From assembly GCA_016787265.1 (NCBI GenBank), contig JAEUVF010000013.1, positions 186,001 through 250,000 of the forward strand: a DNA stretch of 64,000 bases, given 5' to 3'. Under the pieces are notes generated by a model. That model saw only the letters and a program-made list of their open reading frames with translations, had not been told where the DNA came from and did no database searches. A program made the position numbers and the translations under genes. Origin of the DNA: Flavipsychrobacter sp. (GTDB taxonomy: Bacteria; Bacteroidota; Bacteroidia; Chitinophagales; Chitinophagaceae). Below, in pieces: positions 26,446-35,322 of the stretch. Numbering within the stretch: the first letter of the stretch is position 1; each line of letters begins with the position of its first letter.

Positions 26446-26476
26446 TTTGATTTCTTGCCTGAAAGTTTTAATTTAA
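26446..26476 (+). promoter_or_regulatory. Probable iol operon promoter
   Basis: TTTG (26446-26449) and TAATTTAA (26469-26476) are 19 bases apart, the Bacteroidota -33/-7 spacing; the -7 box differs from TAnnTTTG at its last two bases. Transcription would begin near 26481, inside the palindrome described next, giving a leader of about 37 bases before iolJ. Confidence 0.45.
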
Positions 26477-26480
26477 CGTT

Positions 26481-26500
26481 TTACTAAAACGATTTAGTAA
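26481..26500. promoter_or_regulatory. CG-centred palindrome, likely LacI-family operator of the iol operon
   Basis: TTACTAAAACGATTTAGTAA is a 20-bp inverted repeat (9 of 10 positions pair) centred on CG, the form recognised by LacI/GalR proteins. It overlaps the predicted transcription start and lies 18 bases before iolJ. The operon ends with a LacI-family gene, so self-encoded repression relieved by an inositol metabolite is the simple model. A second perfect 15-bp palindrome (CGTTTTACTAAAACG, 26477-26491) overlaps it. Confidence 0.65.
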
Positions 26501-26517
26501 CCTTTCCAACGATTGTT

Positions 26518-27495
26518 ATGCTGGTTTCTCCCCGTCTGCTTTATTCACATTGTTATGGACGTTATGCGATCCCTGCTGTAAATATTTTTACGATGGAGCA
26601 GGTGTTGGCACTCTTTTCAGCAGCGCATCGTGCGGAGGCTCCCATTCTGGTACAAATAACACCCGTTGCGAGGAATTATGCGCATCCCGTAATGTTGCAA
26701 TCCATGATTCAGGCTGCAGCACATATTTACCCGGATGTGGTATATGCGATTCACCTGGATCATGGAAATGAAGAACATGCATTTGCCGCAATGGAGCAGG
26801 GCTATACCTCTGTTATGATTGATGCTTCTCATGATCCTTTTGATTTGAATATAGAAAGAACAAGGGCGGTAGTGGAAAAAGCGCATAGTCACGGTATTGT
26901 AGTGGAAGCAGAACTCGGTGTATTGAGTGGAGTGGAAGATGATTTGTCAGTAGATGACGCTGATGCCAAATACACAAATCCGCAACAGGCAAAGGAATTT
27001 GTGGAACGGTCTGGCTGTGATTCTCTGGCAGTTGCAGTTGGTACCAGTCACGGTGCATATAAATTCAGTGGCGGCCAGGGCCTTCAATTTCACATACTCG
27101 AAAGAATCCAGGAATTATTACCTGGTTTTCCATTAGTACTGCATGGCAGTTCCTGCGTAGATCCGGAAGTGGTAAAAGCCATCAATCAGTATGGTGGAAA
27201 ATTGAAACCCGATGCATCCGGTGTAAAAGATGAAGAACTGAAGAAAGCCATACAGCTCGGTATCTGTAAAGTGAATATCGCAACAGACCTTCGTTTATTA
27301 TGGACAAGGGATCACCGGGAATTTTTTGCCAATCAGCCAGAACTGATCGATCCGGTGGTGCCGGGAAGAAAATATATGCAATCTTATGAGACGTTCATGC
27401 TGAATCGTTTTGAACTGATGGGAGCAGCCGGACAGTCGCGCGCTTTACAACCTTTGATACAGGAAATACAACATACGATAATCGGACAGGAATGA
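26518..27495 (+). CDS. iolJ: Class II aldolase, 6-phospho-5-dehydro-2-deoxy-D-gluconate aldolase
   Basis: A 325-residue class II (zinc) fructose-bisphosphate aldolase-family enzyme. Zinc and substrate motifs: VYAIHLDHGNEEHAF (His and Asp), VMIDASHDPFDLN, VVEAELGVLSGVEDD, LAVAVGTSHGAYKF, PLVLHGSSCV and CKVNIATDLRLLW. As the first gene of an operon holding the other inositol steps, its likely job is to split 6-phospho-5-dehydro-2-deoxy-D-gluconate into dihydroxyacetone phosphate and malonate semialdehyde. The sequence alone cannot exclude fructose- or tagatose-bisphosphate aldolase; context decides. The stop overlaps iolB by four bases. Confidence 0.88.
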   Translation: MLVSPRLLYSHCYGRYAIPAVNIFTMEQVLALFSAAHRAEAPILVQITPVARNYAHPVMLQSMIQAAAHIYPDVVYAIHLDHGNEEHAFAAMEQGYTSVMIDASHDPFDLNIERTRAVVEKAHSHGIVVEAELGVLSGVEDDLSVDDADAKYTNPQQAKEFVERSGCDSLAVAVGTSHGAYKFSGGQGLQFHILERIQELLPGFPLVLHGSSCVDPEVVKAINQYGGKLKPDASGVKDEELKKAIQLGICKVNIATDLRLLWTRDHREFFANQPELIDPVVPGRKYMQSYETFMLNRFELMGAAGQSRALQPLIQEIQHTIIGQE

Positions 27496-28361
27496 AGAAT
27501 TTATTAATACATCCCAATAAAGGGGAATCTGTTTACCAGCGTATAACGGCTGCGGATGCAGGGTGGGAGCACCTGAATATGGAAGCTCGTTTATTAAAAA
27601 AGGGCGAAAGCTGGACAGGTTATACGGGTGAAGATGAATATGGTTTTATTCTGCTGAGTGGTAATTACACCGTAGCAACCAACCATGGTACCTGGAGCAC
27701 CACCAATGGCCGTAAATCTGTTTTCAGCGGCATCGCGCACAGTCTTTATCTGCCGCGTCATACCGAATTCAAATTGACGGCCACCAGTGAAATACTTGAC
27801 ATCGCTGCGGGCTGGGTGAAAGCCAAAGCAGATTTCCCGGCCCGATTCAAAACACCGGAGGAGGCAGCCATTGAAATCAGGGGAGGTGAAAATGCAACCC
27901 GTCAGATCAACAGTCTGATTGAACCGGGGTTCGGTTGTTCATCACTGGTAGCTGTTGAAGTGTATACACCTTCCGGAAACTGGAGTTCTTTCCCGGCGCA
28001 TAAACATGATGTTCGTATCCTGGATGCAAACGGTGAATTGAAGGAAGCTGATCTCGAAGAGATATATTTTTATAAAATAGACAAACCAGGCGGTTTTGCC
28101 ATTCAGCAGGTTTATACCAGTGATCGTTCCCTGGATGAAATGCTGCGGGCCGGCAACAACGATGCGGTATTGGTACCGGAAGGTTATCATCCGGTGGTGG
28201 CATTGCATGGTTACAACTGTTATTACCTGAATTTTCTTGCAGGAAGTGATCAATCCCTGGCCAATACACCCGATCCGGATCATAGCTGGTTATTTGACAG
28301 CTGGAAATTCAGAGATCCGCGAATTCCCATGGTAACTGCAGAAATGAACAATCAACCCTAA
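27492..28361 (+). CDS. iolB: 5-deoxy-glucuronate isomerase
   Basis: A 289-residue IolB/KduI-type bicupin. It isomerises 5-deoxy-D-glucuronate to 5-dehydro-2-deoxy-D-gluconate, the fourth step of myo-inositol breakdown. Diagnostic parts: SGNYTVATNHGTWSTTNGRKSVF, LYLPRHTEFKLTA, and the metal site in WSSFPAHKHDVR with EEIYFYKIDKPGGFAIQ and LVPEGYHPVVALHGYNCYYLN. Length matches the family. It is translationally coupled to iolJ (ATGA overlap), and iolC starts 11 bases after it. Cytoplasmic. Confidence 0.95.
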   Translation: MKNLLIHPNKGESVYQRITAADAGWEHLNMEARLLKKGESWTGYTGEDEYGFILLSGNYTVATNHGTWSTTNGRKSVFSGIAHSLYLPRHTEFKLTATSEILDIAAGWVKAKADFPARFKTPEEAAIEIRGGENATRQINSLIEPGFGCSSLVAVEVYTPSGNWSSFPAHKHDVRILDANGELKEADLEEIYFYKIDKPGGFAIQQVYTSDRSLDEMLRAGNNDAVLVPEGYHPVVALHGYNCYYLNFLAGSDQSLANTPDPDHSWLFDSWKFRDPRIPMVTAEMNNQP

Positions 28362-28372
28362 GACCAACCAAC

Positions 28373-29386
28373 ATGAAAAAACTGGATTTACTGACCATCG
28401 GTCGCTCTTCTATTGATTTATACTCACAGGATATCGGAGCTGATTTTATTGATATCAAAGGATTCAACGCATTTGTTGGAGGCTCTCCTTTGAATATCGC
28501 AGTAGGGGCCGGCCGGCTTGGTCTGAATGTGGCCCTGTTAACCGGTGTAGGCCAGGATAAAACAGGTGATTTCATTCTGAATTTTCTAAATAAAGAAAAG
28601 ATCGTAACGGATTATATACCCAGAATTCCGGGTGCACGTACCAGTGCTGTGATTCTGGGCATTGAACCTCCTGATCGTTTCCCACTGGTTTTTTACCGAG
28701 ATAACTGTGCGGACATTCAAATCACCATGGACCATGTGGCCGCCGCGGATGTTGGTCAGTTTAAAGTAGTTCAGGTGTCCGGAAATGCGATGAGCAAGGA
28801 GCCGAGCCGAAGTGCTATTTTTTACGCAGTTGAACAGGGTTATGAAAAGGATGTGCCGGTAATTCTGGATATAGATTTCAGAGCTGATCAATGGAGTGAT
28901 ATCCGGTCCTTCGGACTGATGGTGCGTGCCATTTTACCGAAGGTAACGATCGCCATTGGTACAGAAGAGGAGGTATTGGCTGCTACGCTGCAGGATATCA
29001 ACGATGTGGTAATTGAACACCAGCAGGTATCCGCCCCTAAAGTGAAAGGCAACCTGGAAGCATCCGTAAAACAGATACTGAATGCAGGTGTAAAAGTGCT
29101 CATTGTAAAAAAAGGATCCAAAGGTGTAACCATTTATGCAGCGGGTAATGAACCTCAGGATGTTCCTGGTTACCCGGTGGACGTACTGAATGTGCTGGGT
29201 GCGGGCGATGCATTTGCAGGTGGATTTATTTATGGATTTGTACAGGGATGGAGTATCTCCAAAGCCTGCCGTATTGGAAATGCCTGCGGTGCGCTGGTAG
29301 TACAAAGACCCGGATGTGCGAATGATATGCCTACATTATCCGAAGTAATGCAACTGATTGAAGAACGCGGCGGACTCACCGATTAA
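28373..29386 (+). CDS. iolC: 5-dehydro-2-deoxygluconokinase
   Basis: A 337-residue PfkB-family sugar kinase. FVGGSPLNIAVGAGRLG is the substrate-binding start; LNVLGAGDAFAGGFIYGF holds the PfkB signature with catalytic Asp. The N-terminus DLLTIGRSSIDLYSQDIGADF is characteristic of IolC rather than ribokinase. It phosphorylates 5-dehydro-2-deoxygluconate to the 6-phosphate used by the aldolase IolJ encoded two genes upstream. Located between iolB (11 bases) and iolD (18 bases). Some bacterial IolC proteins carry a C-terminal DUF2090 aldolase domain; this one does not, consistent with a separate iolJ. Confidence 0.95.
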   Translation: MKKLDLLTIGRSSIDLYSQDIGADFIDIKGFNAFVGGSPLNIAVGAGRLGLNVALLTGVGQDKTGDFILNFLNKEKIVTDYIPRIPGARTSAVILGIEPPDRFPLVFYRDNCADIQITMDHVAAADVGQFKVVQVSGNAMSKEPSRSAIFYAVEQGYEKDVPVILDIDFRADQWSDIRSFGLMVRAILPKVTIAIGTEEEVLAATLQDINDVVIEHQQVSAPKVKGNLEASVKQILNAGVKVLIVKKGSKGVTIYAAGNEPQDVPGYPVDVLNVLGAGDAFAGGFIYGFVQGWSISKACRIGNACGALVVQRPGCANDMPTLSEVMQLIEERGGLTD

Positions 29387-29404
29387 ACTGATCAACGAAT
29401 TCAT

Positions 29405-31267
29405 ATGGCAAAGAAAACACAACGATTGACCGTGGCGCAGGCAACGGTTTTGTTTCTGCAAAATCAATTTGTGGAAAGAGATGGAAAAGAACAGCAATTT
29501 TTCGGTGGCTGTTTTGGAATATTCGGCCACGGGAATGTGGCCGGTATCGGGCAGGCCCTGCTGCAATACCCTTCCTTCCCCTATTTTCAAAGTCGCAATG
29601 AACAGGCGATGGTGCATACCGCCATTGCTTATGCGAAAATGAAAAATCGCCTGGGCGCATTGGTTTGTACAACCTCTATCGGTCCGGGTGCTACCAATAT
29701 GGTTACAGGTGCTGCAACGGCCACCATTAACCGAATCCCCGTCCTTTTATTACCCGGCGATATTTTTGCCAAACGGGAAGTGGCACCTGTTCTGCAACAG
29801 CTTGAATCTACCTGGAGCCAGGATATTTCCGTAAATGATAGTTTCAAACCGGTTTCCCGTTATTGGGATCGTATTAATCGTCCGGAGCAAATAATTACAG
29901 CACTTCCTGAAGCAATGCGGGTGCTCACATCACCTACTGAAACTGGTGCTGTTACGCTCTGTATGCCACAGGATGTACAGGCGGAGGCATTTGATTTTCC
30001 GGTAGAGTTTTTTGCCAAAAGGGTGTGGACCATCCAGCGTAATCGTCCCGATGCAAGAGCTCTTGCTGCTGCATTACAAGCCATCAAGGCAGCACGCAAG
30101 CCCATCATCATTGCAGGTGGGGGTGTGCTGTATAGTGAAGCCAGTAAGGAACTAACGGAGTTCATTAACCGAACCGGCATACCAGTAATGGAAACCTTTG
30201 CCGGCAAAGGATCCGTACATTATGCCGAACCATTAAATCTTGGTGCGGCAGGTGTTACCGGTACTCCCGGTGCGATTACTGCAGCTGCGGAAGCAGACCT
30301 GGTAATTGGCATTGGAACCCGTTATAGCGATTTTACCACAATTTCTGAATCGGCCTTTCAACATCCGGATGTTCGTTTTATTAATATCAACGTCACCGAA
30401 TTTGATGCTTTCAAACATGCAGCTATTCCCCTGGTAGGAGATGCGAAAGCAGTACTGCAGGAACTACTGCAATCCATTAAGCGGTACAAGGTTTCAGATG
30501 CGTATCGTGCTAAACAGGAAAGAGAAGCGAGGAAATGGGATAAAGTGGTGAATTCAGTTTACAAACTCAATCATCCCGTACCCATCAGCCAGGGCGAAGT
30601 GATTGGCGCGGTGAATACACTATCCAACGACAAAGATGTGATGGTATGTGCTGCCGGTAGTTTGCCGGGAGATTTGCATAAGCTTTGGCGAACCCGCAAT
30701 CCCAAAGGCTTTCATTTGGAATATGGCTATTCCTGTATGGGGTATGAGATTGCAGGCGGACTCGGAATCAAGATGGCGGATCCCAGTCGGGAAGTTTATG
30801 TGATGGTAGGTGATGGTAGTTACCTGATGATGAGCCAGGAAATCATAACCGCAGTTCAGGAGCAGATGAAGCTCATTATCGTATTGATCAACAATAATGG
30901 ATATGCGAGTATTGGTGGTTTATCTGAGTCACTTGGTACTAAAGGATTCGGAACAAGGTATGAATACCGCAATAAAAAAACCGGCCAGTTGGATGGTGGT
31001 ATACTGCCGGTTGATCTGGCGGCGAATGCTGCCAGTATGGGAGCTACGGTAATCAAGGCGCAAACACGGACAGAACTGGAGGCTGCGCTGGTGCAGGCGA
31101 AGAAAAATAAAAACACAACTGTGGTTTACATAGAAACGGATCGCGAGCAAAGGGTAGGGGGATATGCCTGGTGGGAGGTTCCGGTTGCGGAAGTGTCAAC
31201 GCATGCCAGTGTGAAAACAGCCTATGAAAAATTAAAGAAAAACAAAGCGAAGCAGCGCAATTACTAA
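29405..31267 (+). CDS. iolD: 3D-(3,5/4)-trihydroxycyclohexane-1,2-dione acylhydrolase
   Basis: A 620-residue thiamine-diphosphate enzyme that opens the cyclohexane ring, giving 5-deoxy-glucuronate. The three ThDP-family domains are present: N-terminal pyrimidine-binding domain with the catalytic Glu (FQSRNEQAMVHTAIAYAK), central domain (RKPIIIAGGGVLYSEASK), and C-terminal ThDP motif VGDGSYLMMSQE ending at INNNGYASIGGL. The GIFGHGNVAGIGQAL start is distinctive of IolD. Length fits. Between iolC and the SSS transporter (17-base gap) in the same operon. Confidence 0.95.
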   Translation: MAKKTQRLTVAQATVLFLQNQFVERDGKEQQFFGGCFGIFGHGNVAGIGQALLQYPSFPYFQSRNEQAMVHTAIAYAKMKNRLGALVCTTSIGPGATNMVTGAATATINRIPVLLLPGDIFAKREVAPVLQQLESTWSQDISVNDSFKPVSRYWDRINRPEQIITALPEAMRVLTSPTETGAVTLCMPQDVQAEAFDFPVEFFAKRVWTIQRNRPDARALAAALQAIKAARKPIIIAGGGVLYSEASKELTEFINRTGIPVMETFAGKGSVHYAEPLNLGAAGVTGTPGAITAAAEADLVIGIGTRYSDFTTISESAFQHPDVRFININVTEFDAFKHAAIPLVGDAKAVLQELLQSIKRYKVSDAYRAKQEREARKWDKVVNSVYKLNHPVPISQGEVIGAVNTLSNDKDVMVCAAGSLPGDLHKLWRTRNPKGFHLEYGYSCMGYEIAGGLGIKMADPSREVYVMVGDGSYLMMSQEIITAVQEQMKLIIVLINNNGYASIGGLSESLGTKGFGTRYEYRNKKTGQLDGGILPVDLAANAASMGATVIKAQTRTELEAALVQAKKNKNTTVVYIETDREQRVGGYAWWEVPVAEVSTHASVKTAYEKLKKNKAKQRNY

Positions 31268-31284
31268 TCCTCCAATACGAACGA

Positions 31285-32859
31285 ATGAATCTTGCCATTG
31301 TAACATTTGCGTTGTTTACTGTTTTTGTAGGCGTCTACTGTTGGTATAAAATGCGCAGTGCTAAATTTGAAACCGCCTCAAGTTATTTTCTCGGTGGGCG
31401 GTCACTCGGAGCCTGGCTGATCGCAATATCCATGTTGCTCACGAATATATCTACCGAACACCTGATCGGAATGAATGGAGCAGCTTATAAAAACGGATTT
31501 ATTGTGATGGCCTGGGAGGTTACCAGTGCATTGGCGCTGGTGCTTGGCGCAGTCTATTTTATTCCACGTTACCTGAAAATGGGATTAACCACCATTCCCC
31601 AATACCTGGAATTAAGATTTGACAAATCCACGCATACTATTGTCAATTTGCTGCTGATACTCTCATTTATTATCACGTTGCTTCCAATTGTGCTGTATAC
31701 CGGAGCGATCAATTTTGAAACCCTGTTTGATGTTTCCGATCGCTTTGGAATCAGTAAGGAAGAATCTATGTGGTGGATGATTGTGCTGATTGGAGTGCTG
31801 GGTTCTGTGTATGCCATATTTGGCGGACTCAAAGCCATCGCTTACTCGGATATGATTTATGGGATTGGTTTGTTTATAGGCGGACTGGCAGTGCCCTTTT
31901 TTGCGCTCTATGAAATAGGTGAAGCTGATATTGCAAGCGGGCTGAAAAAAGTGTACGAACATGCTCCTGAGAAATTCAATTCGATTGGCAGTTCAGATTC
32001 TGTGTTGCCCTTCGGTACGCTGTTTACAGGACTTGTCATCAACCAGATTTATTTCTGGTGTATGAACCAGGTTATCGTACAAAGAGCATTGGGTGCTAAA
32101 AATCTGAAAGAAGCGCAGAAAGGTTTTCTGATCATGGGGTTGTTTAAAATTCTGATGCCACTGATCATTGTATTGCCGGGCGTAATCGGATTCTATTATT
32201 TCAGTGATTCACTCTACGAAAACCAGGATACCATCTATCCTGAGCTGGTGAAAAAAGTACTGCCGGTTAGTTTGATCGGTATCTTTGCAGCGGTGGTATT
32301 GGGGACGGTATTAAGTACAGTAAACGCAGTATTAAACAGTGCGGTAACGCTGTTTACATTGGGTGTATACAAACGGCAAATAAATCCAGGGGCGGATGAA
32401 AAGAAACTGGTGAAAACAGGTAAGTGGGCATCCATCTTTCTGGCTGTATTTGGAATTATGGTGGCACCCATGGTAGCCAAAGCACCGGATGGACTCTACC
32501 AGATGTTGCAGGAGCTGAATGGAATCTTTTTTATTCCGATTGCTTCGGTGTTATTGAGTGGATTTTTTATCAAATCAATTTCTGCAACAGGAGCAAAAGT
32601 TGCCATCTTCACCGGCCTGGCATTTTACCTGCTCACCACCTTTATTCTAAAAGTGGATATCCATTTCATTCATGTTTGGGGAATTGAATTTGTATTGAAT
32701 ATCCTGGTGATGCTGGTGGTTTCCAAATTTTATCCAAATACCAATCCTTATCAGCCGGTGCATACTGGTGAAGTAAATATCGAACCCTGGAAATACACCA
32801 AGCCGGTTTCGATTTTCCTGGTACTGGCCACCATTGCGGTGTATTATTTCTTAAGCTAA
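31285..32859 (+). CDS. Sodium:solute symporter, probable myo-inositol importer
   Basis: A 524-residue SSS-family (PF00474) transporter with about 14 membrane helices. SSYFLGGRSLGAWLIAISMLLTNIS and EHLIGMNGAAYKNGFIVMAWE are the usual sodium/substrate-site helices of SGLT-type sugar carriers; AIFGGLKAIAYSDMIYG and NQVIVQRALGAKNLKEAQKG are further family marks. It is inside the inositol operon, between iolD and mmsA (12-base gap), so sodium-driven inositol uptake is the best inference; other SSS members in this class carry glucose, galactose or sialic acid. Confidence 0.88.
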   Translation: MNLAIVTFALFTVFVGVYCWYKMRSAKFETASSYFLGGRSLGAWLIAISMLLTNISTEHLIGMNGAAYKNGFIVMAWEVTSALALVLGAVYFIPRYLKMGLTTIPQYLELRFDKSTHTIVNLLLILSFIITLLPIVLYTGAINFETLFDVSDRFGISKEESMWWMIVLIGVLGSVYAIFGGLKAIAYSDMIYGIGLFIGGLAVPFFALYEIGEADIASGLKKVYEHAPEKFNSIGSSDSVLPFGTLFTGLVINQIYFWCMNQVIVQRALGAKNLKEAQKGFLIMGLFKILMPLIIVLPGVIGFYYFSDSLYENQDTIYPELVKKVLPVSLIGIFAAVVLGTVLSTVNAVLNSAVTLFTLGVYKRQINPGADEKKLVKTGKWASIFLAVFGIMVAPMVAKAPDGLYQMLQELNGIFFIPIASVLLSGFFIKSISATGAKVAIFTGLAFYLLTTFILKVDIHFIHVWGIEFVLNILVMLVVSKFYPNTNPYQPVHTGEVNIEPWKYTKPVSIFLVLATIAVYYFLS

Positions 32860-32871
32860 AAACAAAATGAT

Positions 32872-34344
32872 ATGCAGGTACTACAAAACTATATTAATGG
32901 AAAATGGGTCAGCAGCGTATGTGCTGAAACCCGCGATGTGCTGAATCCGGCAACCCAGGAAGTATTGGCAAAAGTTCCCTTTGGCGCTGCCACTTCCAAA
33001 GATCTTGAAACAGCCGCACTGGCTGCACAGGAAGCGTATCTTGGCTGGAAATCGGTTTCCGTACTGAAACGAATTCAGCCCCTGTTCAAACTCAAACAGT
33101 TACTGGAAGAAAATAAAGAGGAGATCACTAAACTGATTACGCTTGAATGTGGCAAAACACTGGCGGAATCGGCGGGGGAAATCCAGCGCGCCATCGAAAA
33201 TGTGGAAGTGGCCTGTGCTGCCCCGATGCTGATGCAAAGTGAATTCCTGGAGAATGTGGCAACCGGCATTGATGAATTTATGATCCGGCAGCCACTTGGT
33301 GTTACAGCCTGTATTGCGCCTTTCAATTTCCCGGCGATGATCAGTTTCTGGTTTCTGCCGTATGCAATTGCAACCGGCAACAGTATGATCATCAAACCCT
33401 CGGAGAAAGTGCCGTTGACGATGATGAAAATATTTGAACTGATTGATAAACTTGATTTGCCACCCGGATTGCTGAACCTGGTGCACGGAGGCAAGGAAAC
33501 CGTGGATGCGATTCTCGATCATCCATTGGTAAAATCGATCAGTTTCGTGGGTAGTACACCGGTAGCTAAATACATTTATGCAAGGGGGACTGCCAATGGC
33601 AAACGAGTGCAGGCACAGGGTGGAGCCAAGAATCCGGTTGTGATCCTGCCCGATGCCGACATTGAAGTGACTTCCCAGATTATTACGGATAGTGTGTATG
33701 GTTGTGCGGGACAGCGCTGCCTGGCAGCTTCTGTTGTTATTACGGTGGATAATGATACCAATATCAAAGATGCCCTTTATGAATCGGCAAAAAAACGCCT
33801 GGTAGGGTACGGATTGGAAAGCACCTCCGAAATGGGTCCCGTTATTTCTCCGGAAAGTAAGCAACGCATCGAAACCCTGATTGATAAAGGTGTACAGGAG
33901 GGAGGAAGACTCTTGCTGGATGGAAGAAATCAGGCAGTAGCCGGATTTGAAAAAGGAAACTTTATCCGCCCAACCATCATGGAAGGATTGCCGCTTGATG
34001 GAGAACTTATCAAAACCGAAATCTTCGGTCCGGTTATGACCCTGGTGCATATGAAAAACGTGGACGATGCGATTGACTTTATCAATCGGGGTACCTATGG
34101 TAATATGGCCTGTCTCTTTACCACAAGTGGCAACAGCGCAAGAAAATTCAGGAGTGAAGCGATGGCTGGGAATATTGGTATCAACATCGGTATTGCAGCA
34201 CCAATGGCACAATTTCCTTTCAGTGGCTGGAAAGAAAGTTTCTTTGGCGACCTGCATGGGCAGGGCAAACATGCCATTGAATTTTTTACCCAAACCAAAG
34301 TGGTTGTGGAAAGATGGCCTAAAGAATGGACCCGTAAATTTTAA
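32872..34344 (+). CDS. mmsA: CoA-acylating methylmalonate/malonate-semialdehyde dehydrogenase
   Basis: A 490-residue aldehyde dehydrogenase of the MmsA/IolA type. The catalytic cysteine is in CAGQRCLAASVV; GVTACIAPFNFPAMISFWF and KPSEKVPLTMMKIFEL are the NAD-binding site; QAQGGAKNPVVILPDAD is the conserved MmsA segment where ordinary ALDHs have a catalytic Glu. It converts malonate semialdehyde (the IolJ product) to acetyl-CoA and CO2 with NAD and CoA, the last step of inositol breakdown, and may also serve valine degradation. The C-terminal PFSGWKESFFGDLHGQGKHA is family-typical. Confidence 0.95.
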   Translation: MQVLQNYINGKWVSSVCAETRDVLNPATQEVLAKVPFGAATSKDLETAALAAQEAYLGWKSVSVLKRIQPLFKLKQLLEENKEEITKLITLECGKTLAESAGEIQRAIENVEVACAAPMLMQSEFLENVATGIDEFMIRQPLGVTACIAPFNFPAMISFWFLPYAIATGNSMIIKPSEKVPLTMMKIFELIDKLDLPPGLLNLVHGGKETVDAILDHPLVKSISFVGSTPVAKYIYARGTANGKRVQAQGGAKNPVVILPDADIEVTSQIITDSVYGCAGQRCLAASVVITVDNDTNIKDALYESAKKRLVGYGLESTSEMGPVISPESKQRIETLIDKGVQEGGRLLLDGRNQAVAGFEKGNFIRPTIMEGLPLDGELIKTEIFGPVMTLVHMKNVDDAIDFINRGTYGNMACLFTTSGNSARKFRSEAMAGNIGINIGIAAPMAQFPFSGWKESFFGDLHGQGKHAIEFFTQTKVVVERWPKEWTRKF

Positions 34345-34362
34345 CGTTTATACTTAACTGTT

Positions 34363-35292
34363 ATGAAACAGGATATTATTGAAAAACAAACCATAAAAGT
34401 AGCCAATGCACCCTGCAGCTGGGGTGTGCTGGAATTTGAATTGGAAGGAGAGAAAAAAGGATTTGAACAGGTGCTGGATGAAATGAAGGCTGCAGGATAT
34501 AGTGGAACCGAACTGGGTGATTGGGGATTCATGCCAACAGATCCTGCGGCGCTTCGGACAGAATTACAGAAACGTCAGCTGGAATTACTCGGTGCTTTTG
34601 TGCCTGTTGCCCTGGTGAAACCGGAAGCGCAGGCAGAAGGAATTGAACGGGCATTACGTACTGCCGGACTCATGCATGCGGCTGGTTATCCGAATGCGTT
34701 TATCGTACTTGCGGATGAGAATGGATCGGTGCCCGAACGAACAAAAAAAGCGGGCAGGGTGGAAGTAACCGATTTGCTGGACCGGGAGTCGTATCGGCTA
34801 ATTGCCAAAAATGCTGAAGCGCTGGCTCGTGCTGTAAAGGAAAAATATGGTATGCGTACCGTATTCCATCATCACGGTGCCGGTTATGTGGAAACACCGC
34901 AGGAAATTGAATGGTTGCTGGAGGGATCGGATCCATCGGTACTCGGACTTTGTTTTGATACCGGACATTATATGCTGGGTGGAGGTACGGATCCTGTTGG
35001 ATTTATAAAAAAGCATATTGACCGGATCTGGCATGTACATTTTAAAGATTTTGATCCGGTAGTCAGGGATAAAGCGGCTACACAAAACTGGGATTATTTT
35101 CAGTCGGTTCAAAACGGCGTTTTTTGCGAATTGGGAAAAGGTGCCGTGCCATTTGAAGCCATCAAAAACCTGCTGGAAGACGAAGGTTACAAAGACTGGA
35201 TTGTTGTGGAGCAGGATGTATTACCTGGTATGGGACAACCATTGGAATGTGCCCGTAAAAATCGCGAATACCTGGCCTCCATTCAATTATAA
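34363..35292 (+). CDS. iolE: Inosose dehydratase-like TIM-barrel protein
   Basis: A 309-residue xylose-isomerase-like barrel (AP endonuclease family 2). It begins NAPCSWGVLEFE, the signature start of IolE/MocC, and has metal-binding residues in VFHHHGAGYVETPQEIEWLL, LCFDTGHYMLGGGTDP, WHVHFKDFDP and the final VVEQDV. IolE dehydrates scyllo-inosose (2-keto-myo-inositol) to the dione used by IolD. In the operon between mmsA and iolG. IolI isomerases share this fold, but the NAPCSWG start and length favour the dehydratase. Confidence 0.92.
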   Translation: MKQDIIEKQTIKVANAPCSWGVLEFELEGEKKGFEQVLDEMKAAGYSGTELGDWGFMPTDPAALRTELQKRQLELLGAFVPVALVKPEAQAEGIERALRTAGLMHAAGYPNAFIVLADENGSVPERTKKAGRVEVTDLLDRESYRLIAKNAEALARAVKEKYGMRTVFHHHGAGYVETPQEIEWLLEGSDPSVLGLCFDTGHYMLGGGTDPVGFIKKHIDRIWHVHFKDFDPVVRDKAATQNWDYFQSVQNGVFCELGKGAVPFEAIKNLLEDEGYKDWIVVEQDVLPGMGQPLECARKNREYLASIQL

Positions 35293-35322
35293 TCAAGCAC
35301 CAAAACCAAGCATTTAACCAAC

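Noticed and set aside
33100..34293. Long antisense open frame (about 397 codons) across mmsA
   Set aside because: It mirrors a strongly supported aldehyde dehydrogenase with intact motifs, and the antisense product has no recognisable fold, signal or start context.
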